Virus record (IMG/VR): IMGVR_UViG_3300042554_001242
Location: 1 to 40,223 of that record
DNA from: a virus
Reading direction: 5' to 3' (one strand)
DNA length: 40,223 nucleotides
Made by a program: the position numbers and the translations under genes. A model generated the notes under the pieces. That model was not told the origin of the DNA and made no database searches. It saw only the letters and a list, made by a program, of their open reading frames with translations. Below, in pieces: positions 32,371-40,223 of the stretch; the stretch's first letter is position 1, and each line of letters starts with the position of its first letter.

Positions 32371-34209
32371 TCAGACGTCCATCTTGACGCCGGCCTTGTC
32401 CTCGGCCTTGGCGACGCCGAAGTCGAAGTAGCCGCGCATCTGGACGCCGAGCACGTTGAAGTCCGCCTCGGCCGTCTCGACCACCGGGCTCTGCACGCCG
32501 TTCAAGAACGCCACCTCCATCACCGGCAGGTCGGCCGGAGACGCGAGGAGGTAGTAGTCCGCCGTGTTGCTGAGGTAGGTCGAGCTGACCACCTCATACC
32601 GACCGGCGAACACGTTCGTCGACGGCTGGCCGCCGGTCGCACCGGACGAGATCTGGACGCTGTTCATCAGCTCGGCGGCCGTGACCTCGAGGTCGACCGG
32701 GACGAGCAGCACGCGCGGCTGAACCGCGATGGGGTTGCCATCGGGATCGGTCAGCTTCCTGTAGAGCGCGAGGGCCTCCTTGAGACCGGCCAGGCCTAGG
32801 GCCGTGGCGGAGGTCTTCTTGTTTCCCTTCGCGGTCGTGAAAAACGAGCTGTCGTCCGTGAACGCCGTCCAGAAAACGGAGTTGAGCTTCAGGGCACCAC
32901 CGCGACCGATCCGCTGCGGGACCGCGGTCAGGGCACCGAGGTCGTCGTTGATGAGGTCGGTACGGGTGACCGAGGTCATGATCCCGTACGTGTCCGCACT
33001 GATCGTCCGCTTCTCGTCGCTCGCGGCCGCGTGCTTCAGCTCGCCGCCGTTCTGCACTTCCTGGAACACGAATCCGCCGTTGAGACGGTACTGCGTGACG
33101 GTCTTGAAGTCGTTGACGCTGCGCACCGAGCTGATCGACCGCCACGCGTTCTCGACCGAGTCGAAGCCGGCGAGCAGGAACTTGTTCACCGTGCTCGACA
33201 GGATGTCGGCGATCGAGTGCGTCGACCACGCCGCCTGCAGAACCGGCCGCAGCGTCGCCGCCGAAAGCCGACGCGGGCCGTCGTAGCCGCCGGCCACGGC
33301 CGCCTGCAGCAGCACCTCACCGAGCGACAGGTCGCGGCGCGCCTTGTGGGCGGCCTCGAGCACCTGCGCGTCGTACTTCTTCTCGACGCCCGGCAGGTTG
33401 CCCTGCAGCGCAAACGAGGCCTCGATCACCTCGGCCGACGGCGGCGCGTAGGTGGTGACGTGCACAGCCGGCGATGCCGGACGCTCGTCGCGAGCCGCCT
33501 GGAGCTTCTCCATGTTTTTGACCTTCTCGTCGAGGGCCTTGACCGTGGCGAGCAGCTCGCCGACGTCCGCGGCCGGGGTGGTGACAGGCTCCACGGCGAC
33601 CTCCGCCGTGGCCGCCACGGCCGGGGTCGACACGACCTCGTCCGTGGGCTTGGTGGTGGCGTCAGCCGCCATGGTTTCCTCCTCGACGGCCTCTTCGGCC
33701 GCGATGGCGACGCTGGTCTCCGCGTCAGCGCCCAAGGTGACAAACGAGACCTCGCGGAGAGCGGAGGCCTTGACGATGCGGACAGGCCCCATGTGGGTCT
33801 GCCCGTTTGCGGTGGCGACTGCGTCGGCGTCGACCTTCTGGTGCCGGCGGACGTCGGCGCCGACACTGGCCTGCCAGGCGTAGCCTCGCTCGGCCAGGGC
33901 GAGTACCTGGCGGGCCGTGTCGGTGTCGGCCATGATCTCGCCCTCGACGATCAGCTTGGATCCCTCGACGCGGACGCTGTCCGTCTGCCCGAGGATCGAC
34001 GCGAGCCCGTAGTCGTGGCCGAGAACGATCGGGATACGCTGCTTGGTTTGCATGCCGGCCAGATCGATCACGACCGGCTCGCGGCTCCAGCCCTGACGGA
34101 TCGGAGAGCCGGTGTAGGCCTCGATCGTGAACCGACGCGGGGAGGCCGCGGCCTCGCCATCGGCGGCCTGGAGAAACGTCACGCTGGTGTCGAGTTTCAG
34201 AGTGTTCAT
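32371..34209 (-). CDS. Prohead protease-scaffold-major capsid fusion protein
   Basis: A 612-residue protein joining three functions. Residues 1-170 match the S78 prohead protease: GHDYG (H65), ASVGAD (S115), LREVSFVTLGADAETS (E153 region). Residues 170-260 are acidic/Ala-rich with a coiled coil (ELLATVKALDEKVKNMEKLQ), a scaffold. Residues about 280-612 form an HK97-fold or Mu gpT-like major capsid (RSVNDFKTVTQYRLNGGF, DTYGIMTSVTRTDLINDDLG, NVLGVQMRGYFDFGVA). Most siphophages encode these separately. Self-cleavage would release mature capsid protein. Its ATG overlaps the acidic peptide stop. Confidence 0.85.
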   Translation of the reverse strand: MNTLKLDTSVTFLQAADGEAAASPRRFTIEAYTGSPIRQGWSREPVVIDLAGMQTKQRIPIVLGHDYGLASILGQTDSVRVEGSKLIVEGEIMADTDTARQVLALAERGYAWQASVGADVRRHQKVDADAVATANGQTHMGPVRIVKASALREVSFVTLGADAETSVAIAAEEAVEEETMAADATTKPTDEVVSTPAVAATAEVAVEPVTTPAADVGELLATVKALDEKVKNMEKLQAARDERPASPAVHVTTYAPPSAEVIEASFALQGNLPGVEKKYDAQVLEAAHKARRDLSLGEVLLQAAVAGGYDGPRRLSAATLRPVLQAAWSTHSIADILSSTVNKFLLAGFDSVENAWRSISSVRSVNDFKTVTQYRLNGGFVFQEVQNGGELKHAAASDEKRTISADTYGIMTSVTRTDLINDDLGALTAVPQRIGRGGALKLNSVFWTAFTDDSSFFTTAKGNKKTSATALGLAGLKEALALYRKLTDPDGNPIAVQPRVLLVPVDLEVTAAELMNSVQISSGATGGQPSTNVFAGRYEVVSSTYLSNTADYYLLASPADLPVMEVAFLNGVQSPVVETAEADFNVLGVQMRGYFDFGVAKAEDKAGVKMDV

Positions 34210-34259
34210 AGGAAGTCGATCAGCTCCTCGAGGTCCTCGTCGTGGTCGAAGTCGTCCAC
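34206..34259 (-). CDS. 17-residue acidic peptide between portal and capsid genes
   Basis: The frame encodes MDDFDHDEDLEELIDFL, with ten Asp/Glu in 17 residues. Evidence for expression is AGGAGG six bases before the GTG at 34259 and an exact ATGA overlap with the capsid start, so it fills the whole gap between portal and capsid. It could be a real micro-protein or a coupling device that delivers ribosomes to the capsid start. Confidence 0.5.
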   Translation of the reverse strand: MDDFDHDEDLEELIDFL

Positions 34260-34260
34260 G

Positions 34261-35685
34261 TCACGCCTCCTGCGGGTTGGCCTCCTGCATTGGCTGGGCA
34301 GCACCACCGAGGTCGATCGGCAGCCCCAGCTCTCGCATCAGCTCCAGCTCGGCCGCACGCTGCCGCAGCTCGACGTCCCACCGCTTACCTTGGCGGGCGT
34401 ACTCGCTCGCCAGCGTCGTCGTGTGCGTCCGCAGCCGCACCTCGGCCGCCGACGCCTCCTTGCCCGGGTCGACGTGCTCGCGGCCGTCCCAGACCCAGGC
34501 CCAGTTCCATTCGCTGAACGGCGGAAGGCCGTCCGGGATGACGCCGGCGAGGCTGGCCTCGTTGACCCACGCTGCCAGCACGCGGTCGAGACAGACCCGC
34601 TCGAGCTGGTCGCGGTCGACGCGCTGCATCAGGCCGTAGACCTGGTGGTCCATCCGGCCGCTGGCGTAGTTGTAGGACGAGCTGTCGAGCGCGGCGACGT
34701 TGTACGGCAGCTGCATGCAGCGGGCGATCTCGTTGAGGATCTCGCGCTTGAAGTCCTTGTAGGTGCTTGTCGGCTGCTCGGCCTTGAGCTGCGAGATGTC
34801 CCAGCCTTCCGGCAGCGTGACCAGCGACCGCTTGCGGATCTCCATCTCCGCGAACGCATCGACCTCGTCGACCTCGGCTGCAGGACTGTTCGAATGAATG
34901 AACGCCGCGAAGTCGGCGGCCGTCTCTGCGGCCGCGATGACGGCCTCGGTGTAGCGTCGCAGCTGCCCGAACAACTTGAGCGCCGGCGCCACCTCGGGCA
35001 TGCCACGGTTCTGGCCAGGACGCTGACGGCGGAACCAGTGGATGACAGCGGCCGCCGGCACACGCTGGAACTGCAACGTGTTGACGCGGTAGTTGGAACC
35101 TGGGTGGAAGTTGAGCACCTGGTAGGCGACGACGTTGCCAATCTCGTCGAACTCGAGGCCGTCGACCGTGTTGCCCTCGGGCGTGATCGTCTGCCGCATC
35201 ATCTCGGTCGGTGTCGCGACCATCTCGGCCTCGACGAGCCGCAGGTCGAGCTGCACGCCAGGCAGGCGGGCGTTGTTGACCATCAGCGCGAACGCCTCGC
35301 CGTCGACGACGAGCGCCTCGCGCATGGTCCGCAGCTTCGCCGGCAGGTCGATCGTCGTGCCCCAGTCGTAGAACGCCCGCTCGACGACACGTGCGGCTTC
35401 GTCCTGGACGTCGAGCTGCAGCCGCGGGCCGGTGCCAACCAGGTCGCTTGCGAGCGTGGCCGAGATGCCGGCCAGGTACGAGTTGTTGTTGCGCTCGTAC
35501 CGGGCGCGGTTGCGGATCGTGCGACGCACGACCGGCGAGAGCTGCGCGTCGGCCGAGAACGCGTCGGCTACCTGCCAGTGCTTGTAGTCGTCGCCTGACT
35601 GTGCGGCCTCATACCGTGCACGAACGACCGGAGCCGCGACGGGTCGCGGCTTGGCCTTGGCACGGAAGAAGTCGAGGAATGCCAT
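34261..35685 (-). CDS. Portal protein (lambda gpB family)
   Basis: A 474-residue portal. The N-terminal domain has SPVVRRTIRNRARYERNNNS and YLAGISATLASDLVGTGPRL, the hallmark of lambda-type portals, followed by RAFYDWG and DGEAFALMV. The middle has NFHPGSNYRV and the HWFRRQRPGQNRGMPEVAPAL loop, then the long helix and Gln/Arg-rich C-terminus. It forms the dodecameric ring through which DNA passes. TGATG overlap with the gpW-like gene. Confidence 0.92.
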   Translation of the reverse strand: MAFLDFFRAKAKPRPVAAPVVRARYEAAQSGDDYKHWQVADAFSADAQLSPVVRRTIRNRARYERNNNSYLAGISATLASDLVGTGPRLQLDVQDEAARVVERAFYDWGTTIDLPAKLRTMREALVVDGEAFALMVNNARLPGVQLDLRLVEAEMVATPTEMMRQTITPEGNTVDGLEFDEIGNVVAYQVLNFHPGSNYRVNTLQFQRVPAAAVIHWFRRQRPGQNRGMPEVAPALKLFGQLRRYTEAVIAAAETAADFAAFIHSNSPAAEVDEVDAFAEMEIRKRSLVTLPEGWDISQLKAEQPTSTYKDFKREILNEIARCMQLPYNVAALDSSSYNYASGRMDHQVYGLMQRVDRDQLERVCLDRVLAAWVNEASLAGVIPDGLPPFSEWNWAWVWDGREHVDPGKEASAAEVRLRTHTTTLASEYARQGKRWDVELRQRAAELELMRELGLPIDLGGAAQPMQEANPQEA

Positions 35686-35882
35686 CAGGAGTACGGCGAT
35701 GGTGTGAGCTGGTTAAACCGCAGGCCACGCCTCGAGGTCGACGCGGCCGCCTTGCCTGTCAGGTACTTGTCCGCGGCGATCTGGTCCTGGATGGACTGCG
35801 CCTCAACCTCGCCGGCGTCCGTGCGGACGCGCTTGGGGCCGGTGGCGGTGTCTTCGATGGCCTGCTCGATGGCGTCGCTCAT
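35685..35882 (-). CDS. gpW-like head completion protein (65 aa)
   Basis: A 65-residue protein with SIQDQIAADKYLTGKAAAST then RRGLRFNQLTP, a pattern of the small proteins found between terminase and portal in lambda-type packaging modules. The acidic N-terminus (SDAIEQAIEDTA) and basic C-terminus fit a connector that binds the portal opening. Assignment is by size, position and the IAADKYL segment. Confidence 0.6.
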   Translation of the reverse strand: MSDAIEQAIEDTATGPKRVRTDAGEVEAQSIQDQIAADKYLTGKAAASTSRRGLRFNQLTPSPYS

Positions 35883-35930
35883 AGTGGCGACGATAGAGCG
35901 CGCGCGAGCGCAGACCGCAGGGGGTGTGGC

Positions 35931-36074
35931 CTACTTGGCAGCCATAGCCAGGCCGATGTTGGCCAGCGCGTAGCCGGCCCACGCGATGGCCATGCCGGTG
36001 CTGCCCTTCGACCACTGGTCGCAGGCCACCGCGAGGTAGACGACGCCAACGCCGAGGATGAGGGGAGCGGACAT
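35931..36074 (-). CDS. Small hydrophobic protein after terminase (47 aa)
   Basis: A 47-residue protein with two hydrophobic segments (SAPLILGVGVVYLAVAC and MAIAWAGYALANIGLAMAA) around DQWSKGSTG: a helical hairpin in the membrane. No good ribosome-binding site precedes the ATG at 36074. I trust it because the sequence between terminase and gpW-like genes would otherwise be empty and the composition is protein-like. Possible holin or virion membrane-interaction protein. Confidence 0.55.
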   Translation of the reverse strand: MSAPLILGVGVVYLAVACDQWSKGSTGMAIAWAGYALANIGLAMAAK

Positions 36075-36120
36075 GGTGCAGTTGCGTGCTACCTAGTTTG
36101 CTACGCAGTTTTGGGCGACG

Positions 36121-36159
36121 TTACGTCCACCGTCGCAGGCGTGTCACGATGTCGGTCAC
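36121..36159 (-). CDS. Possible 12-residue peptide coupled to terminase
   Basis: A GTG overlapping the terminase stop (GTGA) opens a frame MTDIVTRLRRWT. The opening resembles small leader-like frames often found after phage terminase genes. Too short to be sure it is more than chance. Confidence 0.25.
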   Translation of the reverse strand: MTDIVTRLRRWT

Positions 36160-38252
36160 GCACCCATCCTCCGTAGCTCAATCTTGCGGACAGGTGACGT
36201 CGGGATGGTGACCTTGCGGCGATGGTTTCTTGGCGTGTCCACACCCACGGCCGTCACGCCGGCGTAGCTGGCCGCCACGGCCGCACCCACCACGCAGTCG
36301 AGCCAGTGGTTGTCACGGCCTGGCAGCGTCCGCCACTCGTCAACGACACGGCCGCGTGCCTCGGTCCGCACCGGGTACTCCGCGGCCAGTTGCTCGAGCA
36401 GCATGGCGTGGTCGCCGGCGTGAATTGTGAACGCCTGCGGGTCGGCGGCCGGCAGCTTCAGCCTCGCAGCGATCAGCGTCTTCCAGGCGTTGGTGTCGTA
36501 GAGCACGTGTCGCTGCTTTTGGATCGTCGACGTCCGCCAGTTGCTGCCGACGCGCTCGCCGCGGTCAGGCCGCTTGTCCGACAAGGTCGAGCCGGACGCG
36601 CCGACGAAACGGCCATGGCTTGGTAGCACGCGCGGGCCGTACGTCGACCTCCTGGCGAAGTCGCGGACCACGCCCTGAGTCTGCGCCCAGTTGGCGTCGA
36701 CCATCACCTGGGAGATCCGCAGCACCGCGTCGTCCGTCTCGCGTGCGAACTCGCGGTCCAAGAGCATGGCGGCCACCTCCGCCAGCGCCTGGTTGGTGGC
36801 GGCCTCGAGGCTCGACAGCTTGGTCACGGTCTGCATGGTGCGGCGAATGTCACGCAGCGTGAAATACGAGCGGTTCTGCTCTGGCCACGTGCCGTAGGCC
36901 ACGAGGTGCCCACGGAACTGGTGCCCCCATGCCACCACCGCCCAGTAGAGCGCCTTTTCCTGCACGTCGACGAACGCCGTCAGCGTGTCGAGCTGCCCGG
37001 GCACCACCCACCTGGCCACCTCGACGACGTTGCTCCGCACGTCCTCGCTGGTGATCGCGTTGGTCTGCGCCTCCTGACGCAGCGGCTGGTTCTGGTACTC
37101 CGACGCGAACACGTCCGGGCCGTCGTCGATGAACGCGTTGTAGGCGTGCTGGATGGCGGACTGCTCCCGCTCCGGGTCGTAGCAGCTCTCCCACGACACC
37201 TGGCAGCCGGCGTCCATCGCTTCGCGGTGTTCGCGGTAGTACGCGTCGGCCTCGGCCCACGCGCGGGCCTGGTCCCCTGGCGTGTCCTTGTCGAACGTCA
37301 CCCGCAGCTCGCGGTACCGGCCGAGCCAGTCGTCCTCGTGGCGGTCCGCCCACTGCTTGACCATGGCGATCCGCTCGCCCTGCCAAGCCGGGTACCTCTT
37401 CGTGTCGAGCAGCTGGTCGACCATGTCGTCGTGCTGGATGACCGTGGCGTTGACCACGCACGCGATGCTCGACCTGTGGCCGGCCAACTTCATCACCGAC
37501 TTCGACAGGATCTCCAGCCGCTTGCTGCACTGCATCGGGCTGGCGGCGCTCTCGCGGGTCTGCGGGTCGTCGACGATGACGAAGTCGGGACGCAGCTGCG
37601 TGCCGTCGGGGCTCTTGTGCCGCAGGCCGAGGATCGACCCGGTCAGGCCGCGAGACATGACGATCGAGCCGGACGCCACCGAGCCCGGGATCGTCGGCAT
37701 GACGATCGAGTCTGCCTGCCAGCGGATGTGCGTCTGCTCGCCCTGGTGCGTCTGGGAGTTGCACCGCTGCACCTTGCCCTCGAGCGCCCGTATCGCGTGA
37801 CACACCTCCGGGAAGTCGTCGTGCAGTAGGTCGTTCTCGCCCAGCTCGAGCTTGACGCTGGCGATCGCCTTGGCGGCCAGTCCGCCCTCGCCAGCGAAGA
37901 TGGCGCAGAACCGACGGTGCCCGTACAGCGTCGCCCAGATGATCGCGTTTTCGCTGATCGTCGACTTGGCGAACCCGCGATAGACCGCGTTCACAAACCT
38001 GCCGCCGCCGATGATGCAGCCTTGGATCCGCTCGATGACGCGACGGTGGTCCGGGGAGAACGGCGTCAGTCCCGTCGACATCGGGAAGTACGTGATCAGG
38101 AACCGCTCGAGGTCGAGCCGGCAGGCGGCGCGGCGCGCGGGATCGACGACGCCCGGCACCTCGCCGATGTCGCTGCCGAGCCGGGTACGCTCGCGGGACC
38201 GCTCGATGTCCTGGCGGCGCTTGGCGTCGGTGGCTGGCGGAGTTTGTGGCAT
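36156..38252 (-). CDS. terL: Large terminase subunit
   Basis: A 698-residue packaging motor. The ATPase domain has a Walker A-like AVYRGFAKST (89-98), a Walker B FVIVDDPQT (224-232), and a coupling region VNATVIQHDDMV. The C-terminal nuclease domain has FVDVQEKALYWAV and VMVDANWAQTQGVV carrying the acidic residues of the RNase H-like site, and a final DNHWLDCVVGAAVAA. Domain order and length fit GpA/TerL of lambda-like or P-type packaging. No small subunit is recognisable upstream; the 51-base gap before it has no ribosome-binding site. Confidence 0.9.
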   Translation of the reverse strand: MPQTPPATDAKRRQDIERSRERTRLGSDIGEVPGVVDPARRAACRLDLERFLITYFPMSTGLTPFSPDHRRVIERIQGCIIGGGRFVNAVYRGFAKSTISENAIIWATLYGHRRFCAIFAGEGGLAAKAIASVKLELGENDLLHDDFPEVCHAIRALEGKVQRCNSQTHQGEQTHIRWQADSIVMPTIPGSVASGSIVMSRGLTGSILGLRHKSPDGTQLRPDFVIVDDPQTRESAASPMQCSKRLEILSKSVMKLAGHRSSIACVVNATVIQHDDMVDQLLDTKRYPAWQGERIAMVKQWADRHEDDWLGRYRELRVTFDKDTPGDQARAWAEADAYYREHREAMDAGCQVSWESCYDPEREQSAIQHAYNAFIDDGPDVFASEYQNQPLRQEAQTNAITSEDVRSNVVEVARWVVPGQLDTLTAFVDVQEKALYWAVVAWGHQFRGHLVAYGTWPEQNRSYFTLRDIRRTMQTVTKLSSLEAATNQALAEVAAMLLDREFARETDDAVLRISQVMVDANWAQTQGVVRDFARRSTYGPRVLPSHGRFVGASGSTLSDKRPDRGERVGSNWRTSTIQKQRHVLYDTNAWKTLIAARLKLPAADPQAFTIHAGDHAMLLEQLAAEYPVRTEARGRVVDEWRTLPGRDNHWLDCVVGAAVAASYAGVTAVGVDTPRNHRRKVTIPTSPVRKIELRRMGA

Positions 38253-38303
38253 TCGGGAGAGAGTCGACGAAAACGAGGATGCTCGCCGCTGGGTGTACCG
38301 CTG

Positions 38304-38660
38304 CTACCGGCCAGAAGGACCCGCCACATTGGCAGCGGCTGCCATGATGGCTTGACATACGTCAAGCAGCCTCGACGTCTCGATGATCACGACGCTGTCG
38401 TGGTTGTTGCGTCTGTGCCACACGATCGGCACCTTGTCGCCGCACTCGTCACGCGCCTGCGTGATCGCAGCGTATAGATCAAGTCGCTCAGTGCGCTTGC
38501 ACTCGACGTGTATAGGCACGCCATCGAGCACGACATCAGGCGAGTCCGGCCCGCCTTGGTACTGCACGCCACGGCGTGCGGTCACGCCTAGCAGCCTGGC
38601 CAGCTCGGCCGCACACTCGCGCTCACCTCGCTTGCCCTTCTGACGGCTCATGCGTCCCAT
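38304..38660 (-). CDS. PD-(D/E)XK nuclease, Holliday junction resolvase-like
   Basis: A 118-residue protein with KRGERECAAELARLL, then PDVVLDG and HVECKRTERLDLY: the D42...E53-x-K55 active-site spacing of PD-(D/E)XK nucleases. Size and the N-terminal KGKRGERE helix fit archaeal/phage Hjc-type or phage resolvase-like enzymes that resolve recombination intermediates before packaging. ATG 38660 has GGAGG six bases upstream. The start overlaps the serine protease end by 38 bases. Confidence 0.8.
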   Translation of the reverse strand: MGRMSRQKGKRGERECAAELARLLGVTARRGVQYQGGPDSPDVVLDGVPIHVECKRTERLDLYAAITQARDECGDKVPIVWHRRNNHDSVVIIETSRLLDVCQAIMAAAANVAGPSGR

Positions 38661-39405
38661 GGTGTGCCTCCATGACGGACCGCATCCACGCACGCACAGG
38701 AGGCAACAGCACGTGCCCGCTCTCCTCGCCGTAGCGTGAACGAAGTGGCCCGCGTGGACCGACCTGGTGCGAGTTGATCGCGGCCAGCTTGGCGTGTGAC
38801 CCTGACCCCACAAACAGCGGCCCGCCACTGTCGCCCGGGGCGATCATGTACTCGAGCGGCGACGACCTGGCCTTGGCCGAGCAGGTGACAATCGGCCCGT
38901 CGATCGAGTCGATCGTCTGCGTGCCGGCTCGGAGCCGGCCGTCTGCGATCTCGTAGCCTCGCCCCATGGTGCCCGTCACCCCGTAGCCGGCGACGATGCA
39001 GGCCTCGCCGGCCGTGACCGTCTCGGCAATCTCCGGGTACCAGGGCAGGGCACAGTCCTCGGTCGTCCGCAGGATCGCCAAGTCCTCGCTGGCCATGGCC
39101 AGACGCTCCCAGCCCGGGTGAACCACGACCAGGTCGACGTCCCGGGACGTATCGGCGAACGCCAGCCGCACGCCGTCGCAGCCGGCCACGACGTGTGCCG
39201 CCGTCAGCGCCCAGCGGCCGGCGATGACCACCGCCGTGGCCGTGTGCCGATGCCCCTCGGGGCTGCGGCAGCTCACCGCCGCCGTGTACGGCCGCATCTG
39301 CCGACCGAGCTCGAGGTACCGGGCATCCGGCACGCCGTCGTCCCTGGTCCCAGCGACGGCTGGGTGCGTCAGGGTCAGCGCGAGGATCACGACCAGGGCT
39401 CGCAT
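38623..39405 (-). CDS. Secreted trypsin-like (S1) serine protease
   Basis: A 260-residue protein with a cleavable signal peptide (MRALVVILALTLTHPAVAG, probable cut after A18 or G19) and a chymotrypsin-fold catalytic triad: H71 in ALTAAHVVAGC, D108 in SEDLAIL, and S193 in APGDSGGPLF. Paired cysteines (C46, C76, C118, C136, C175) could form disulphides outside the cytoplasm. A secreted S1 protease inside the replication region of a phage is unusual. It may act in the host periplasm or on the surface, or be a lysogenic-conversion gene. Confidence 0.9.
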   Translation of the reverse strand: MRALVVILALTLTHPAVAGTRDDGVPDARYLELGRQMRPYTAAVSCRSPEGHRHTATAVVIAGRWALTAAHVVAGCDGVRLAFADTSRDVDLVVVHPGWERLAMASEDLAILRTTEDCALPWYPEIAETVTAGEACIVAGYGVTGTMGRGYEIADGRLRAGTQTIDSIDGPIVTCSAKARSSPLEYMIAPGDSGGPLFVGSGSHAKLAAINSHQVGPRGPLRSRYGEESGHVLLPPVRAWMRSVMEAHHGTHEPSEGQAR

Positions 39406-39450
39406 GCCCTGACCGTACCGGCGGCCGGCTGTCGTCGAGCGGGGCTGTGG

Positions 39451-40223
39451 TCACGACGCCTCCCGGCGTTTGGCGGCCAGCACGGCCTCGGTGCGACGCA
39501 CGGCGGCTTGGAACTCCGGGTCGAGCTGCCGCTTGGGCTGCTCGCCGGCCGCTCCACGCTCGGGCCGTGCATCGTCGTACTGGCCGCCCAGCACCCGGCG
39601 GACAAAGCCACTGCCGCAGAGCTGCACAAGTGTGGGTGGGGTTTTAAAAAATCGACACTTGGGCAGGTGGGCGATCGCCTGGACGGCCTCGTCCAGCCAC
39701 CCGGGCTCCGCCAGCCGCTCCTCGAGGCCGTCCGGGGGCTGCGGGTGCTTCCACGGACGTCCAGGGCCGGCGTTCCAGGCCGTCCGCAGCCGCTGCCAGC
39801 CGTCCTCGGTCTGCGCAGCCTCGCGCGGAGGAGGAGGAACTTCTTCTCTCCTCTCCTCTCCTCTGCGATGCGCGAGCGTCGGCACGTCCGATGCGCGCGC
39901 ATCGGAAGGTCCGATGGGGCGTTTTCGGGCCGGATTCCGGTCCTCGTACGACCGTGCCCGGTCGGCTTGCTGGGCTCTCGACTTGGCCGCCTGGCTAAAC
40001 CGGCGGTCCCATCCTGGGACAGCAACGGTAGCGGCCGTCTCGTCGATCTCCAGCCACCCGACGGCCGCCACGGCACGCCAGAAGGCTTCATCCGCACCCC
40101 ACGTTCTCACCATCCGTGGCATGGTCATCCGTGCCGTGCCGTCGGCACAGTGCATCGAGGCCCAGCCCCACATCCGGATGAGCAGGAACTCGACCCACGC
40201 CTCGTCACGGCCGGTCAGGTCCA
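39451..40223 (-). CDS. Replication initiator/replisome organiser-like protein (main part)
   Basis: Full protein is 278 residues once the junction is closed (start at base 191). I see an N-terminal winged-helix-like region (residues about 1-95, with W-rich turns and a WLEID segment), an Arg/Glu/Pro-rich low-complexity linker (about 100-160), and a C-terminal domain with CRFFKTPPTLVQL and VLGGQYDD. This layout is that of phage replication proteins that recognise the origin through the N-terminal domain and recruit a helicase or loader through the C-terminus; no helicase motif is present in it. The linker DNA carries a 20-bp palindrome and purine-rich repeats that could be the origin itself. The assignment rests on architecture and position, so the specific family is uncertain. 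Confidence 0.6.
   Translation of the reverse strand, partial: DLTGRDEAWVEFLLIRMWGWASMHCADGTARMTMPRMVRTWGADEAFWRAVAAVGWLEIDETAATVAVPGWDRRFSQAAKSRAQQADRARSYEDRNPARKRPIGPSDARASDVPTLAHRRGEERREEVPPPPREAAQTEDGWQRLRTAWNAGPGRPWKHPQPPDGLEERLAEPGWLDEAVQAIAHLPKCRFFKTPPTLVQLCGSGFVRRVLGGQYDDARPERGAAGEQPKRQLDPEFQAAVRRTEAVLAAKRREAS
39887..39916. other. Candidate replication origin: 20-bp palindrome plus a third half-site
   Basis: Bases 39887-39906 form a perfect 20-bp palindrome whose arms are TCCGATG/CATCGGA around alternating GC, and a third TCCGATG lies at 39910-39916. Nearby at 39844-39864 there is a CTCTC-type pyrimidine repeat. The site is inside the linker-coding part of the replication protein gene, the same arrangement as lambdoid origins inside gene O. 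Function is inferred only from symmetry and position. Confidence 0.35.
40097..40223. repeat. Terminal direct repeat, right copy
   Basis: This is the second copy of the 127-bp end repeat. One copy should be removed to give a circular unit of about 40,096 bp. It lies inside the coding region of the replication protein, near its N-terminus. Confidence 0.93.

Noticed and set aside
33031-35598. Long plus-strand open frame of 855 codons opposite capsid and portal
   Set aside because: It is the antisense shadow of two well-recognised minus-strand genes; Arg/Val/Leu/Asp-rich composition is typical of GC-rich opposite-strand frames.

Overview
The window is best read as the complete genome of a temperate, siphovirus-like (long non-contractile tail) phage or prophage element, opened at an arbitrary point. 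The first 127 bases recur exactly as the last 127 bases, as expected for a circular contig whose ends overlap by one assembly k-mer, so the unit genome would be about 40,096 bp. One gene, a replication-initiator-like protein, is cut by this junction. GC content is high (roughly two thirds by eye). An integrase with the shape common in Planctomycetota, a CsrA homologue, and many small phage proteins of types I associate with planctomycete prophages suggest a planctomycete host; that is an inference, not proven by the sequence.

Almost every gene is on the minus strand and could belong to one very long transcription unit, joined by ATGA, GTGA and TGATG stop/start overlaps. It begins at a sigma70-like promoter near 5,482-5,510 that overlaps an inverted repeat (probable operator), just downstream of a Cro/CI-type repressor gene (5,550-5,825). 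In transcription order come: a small HTH protein, an unknown, CsrA, a Sak4-like RecA-fold ATPase, an SSB-like protein with a DDIPF tail, a ParB-N domain protein, a GHKL (Hsp90/MORC-like) ATPase, then across the junction the replication protein, a secreted trypsin-like protease and a PD-(D/E)XK nuclease. The structural block follows: large terminase, a small membrane protein, a gpW-like protein, portal, a 17-residue acidic peptide, a protease-scaffold-major capsid fusion, a decoration protein, a neck-like protein, a 1,074-residue collagen-like fibre with an S74 chaperone tail, a second collagen-like protein and a LamG-type adhesin.

Between the fibre genes and the head-tail connectors lies an embedded carbohydrate cassette (21,535-25,803): sugar-nucleotide epimerase, GH130-like beta-propeller, SAM methyltransferase, FkbM methyltransferase and GT2 glycosyltransferase with a TPR-like tail. 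Its position beside Gly-X-Thr collagen repeats suggests it glycosylates the fibres, as Thr-rich collagen repeats are glycosylated in Bacillus BclA. Tail genes follow: three small tail-tube-like paralogues, a tail assembly chaperone with a clear -1 slippery site (TTTTTTC) giving a G/GT fusion, the tape measure, distal tail proteins, and a lower-GC stretch around 14-16 kb. The operon ends with accessory enzymes (SprT-like, metallophosphoesterase, MazG/Nmad-like) and a putative lysis/membrane module containing a papain-like protease, holin-like proteins and no canonical endolysin.

The only plus-strand genes form the integration module: tyrosine integrase (6,049-6,951), an excisionase-like HTH protein and a 23-residue membrane peptide preceded by two 16-bp palindromes. 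The late operon converges on it, the two stop codons sharing a CTAG. No tRNA, CRISPR array or insertion sequence was seen, and no intergenic gap exceeds 300 bases.
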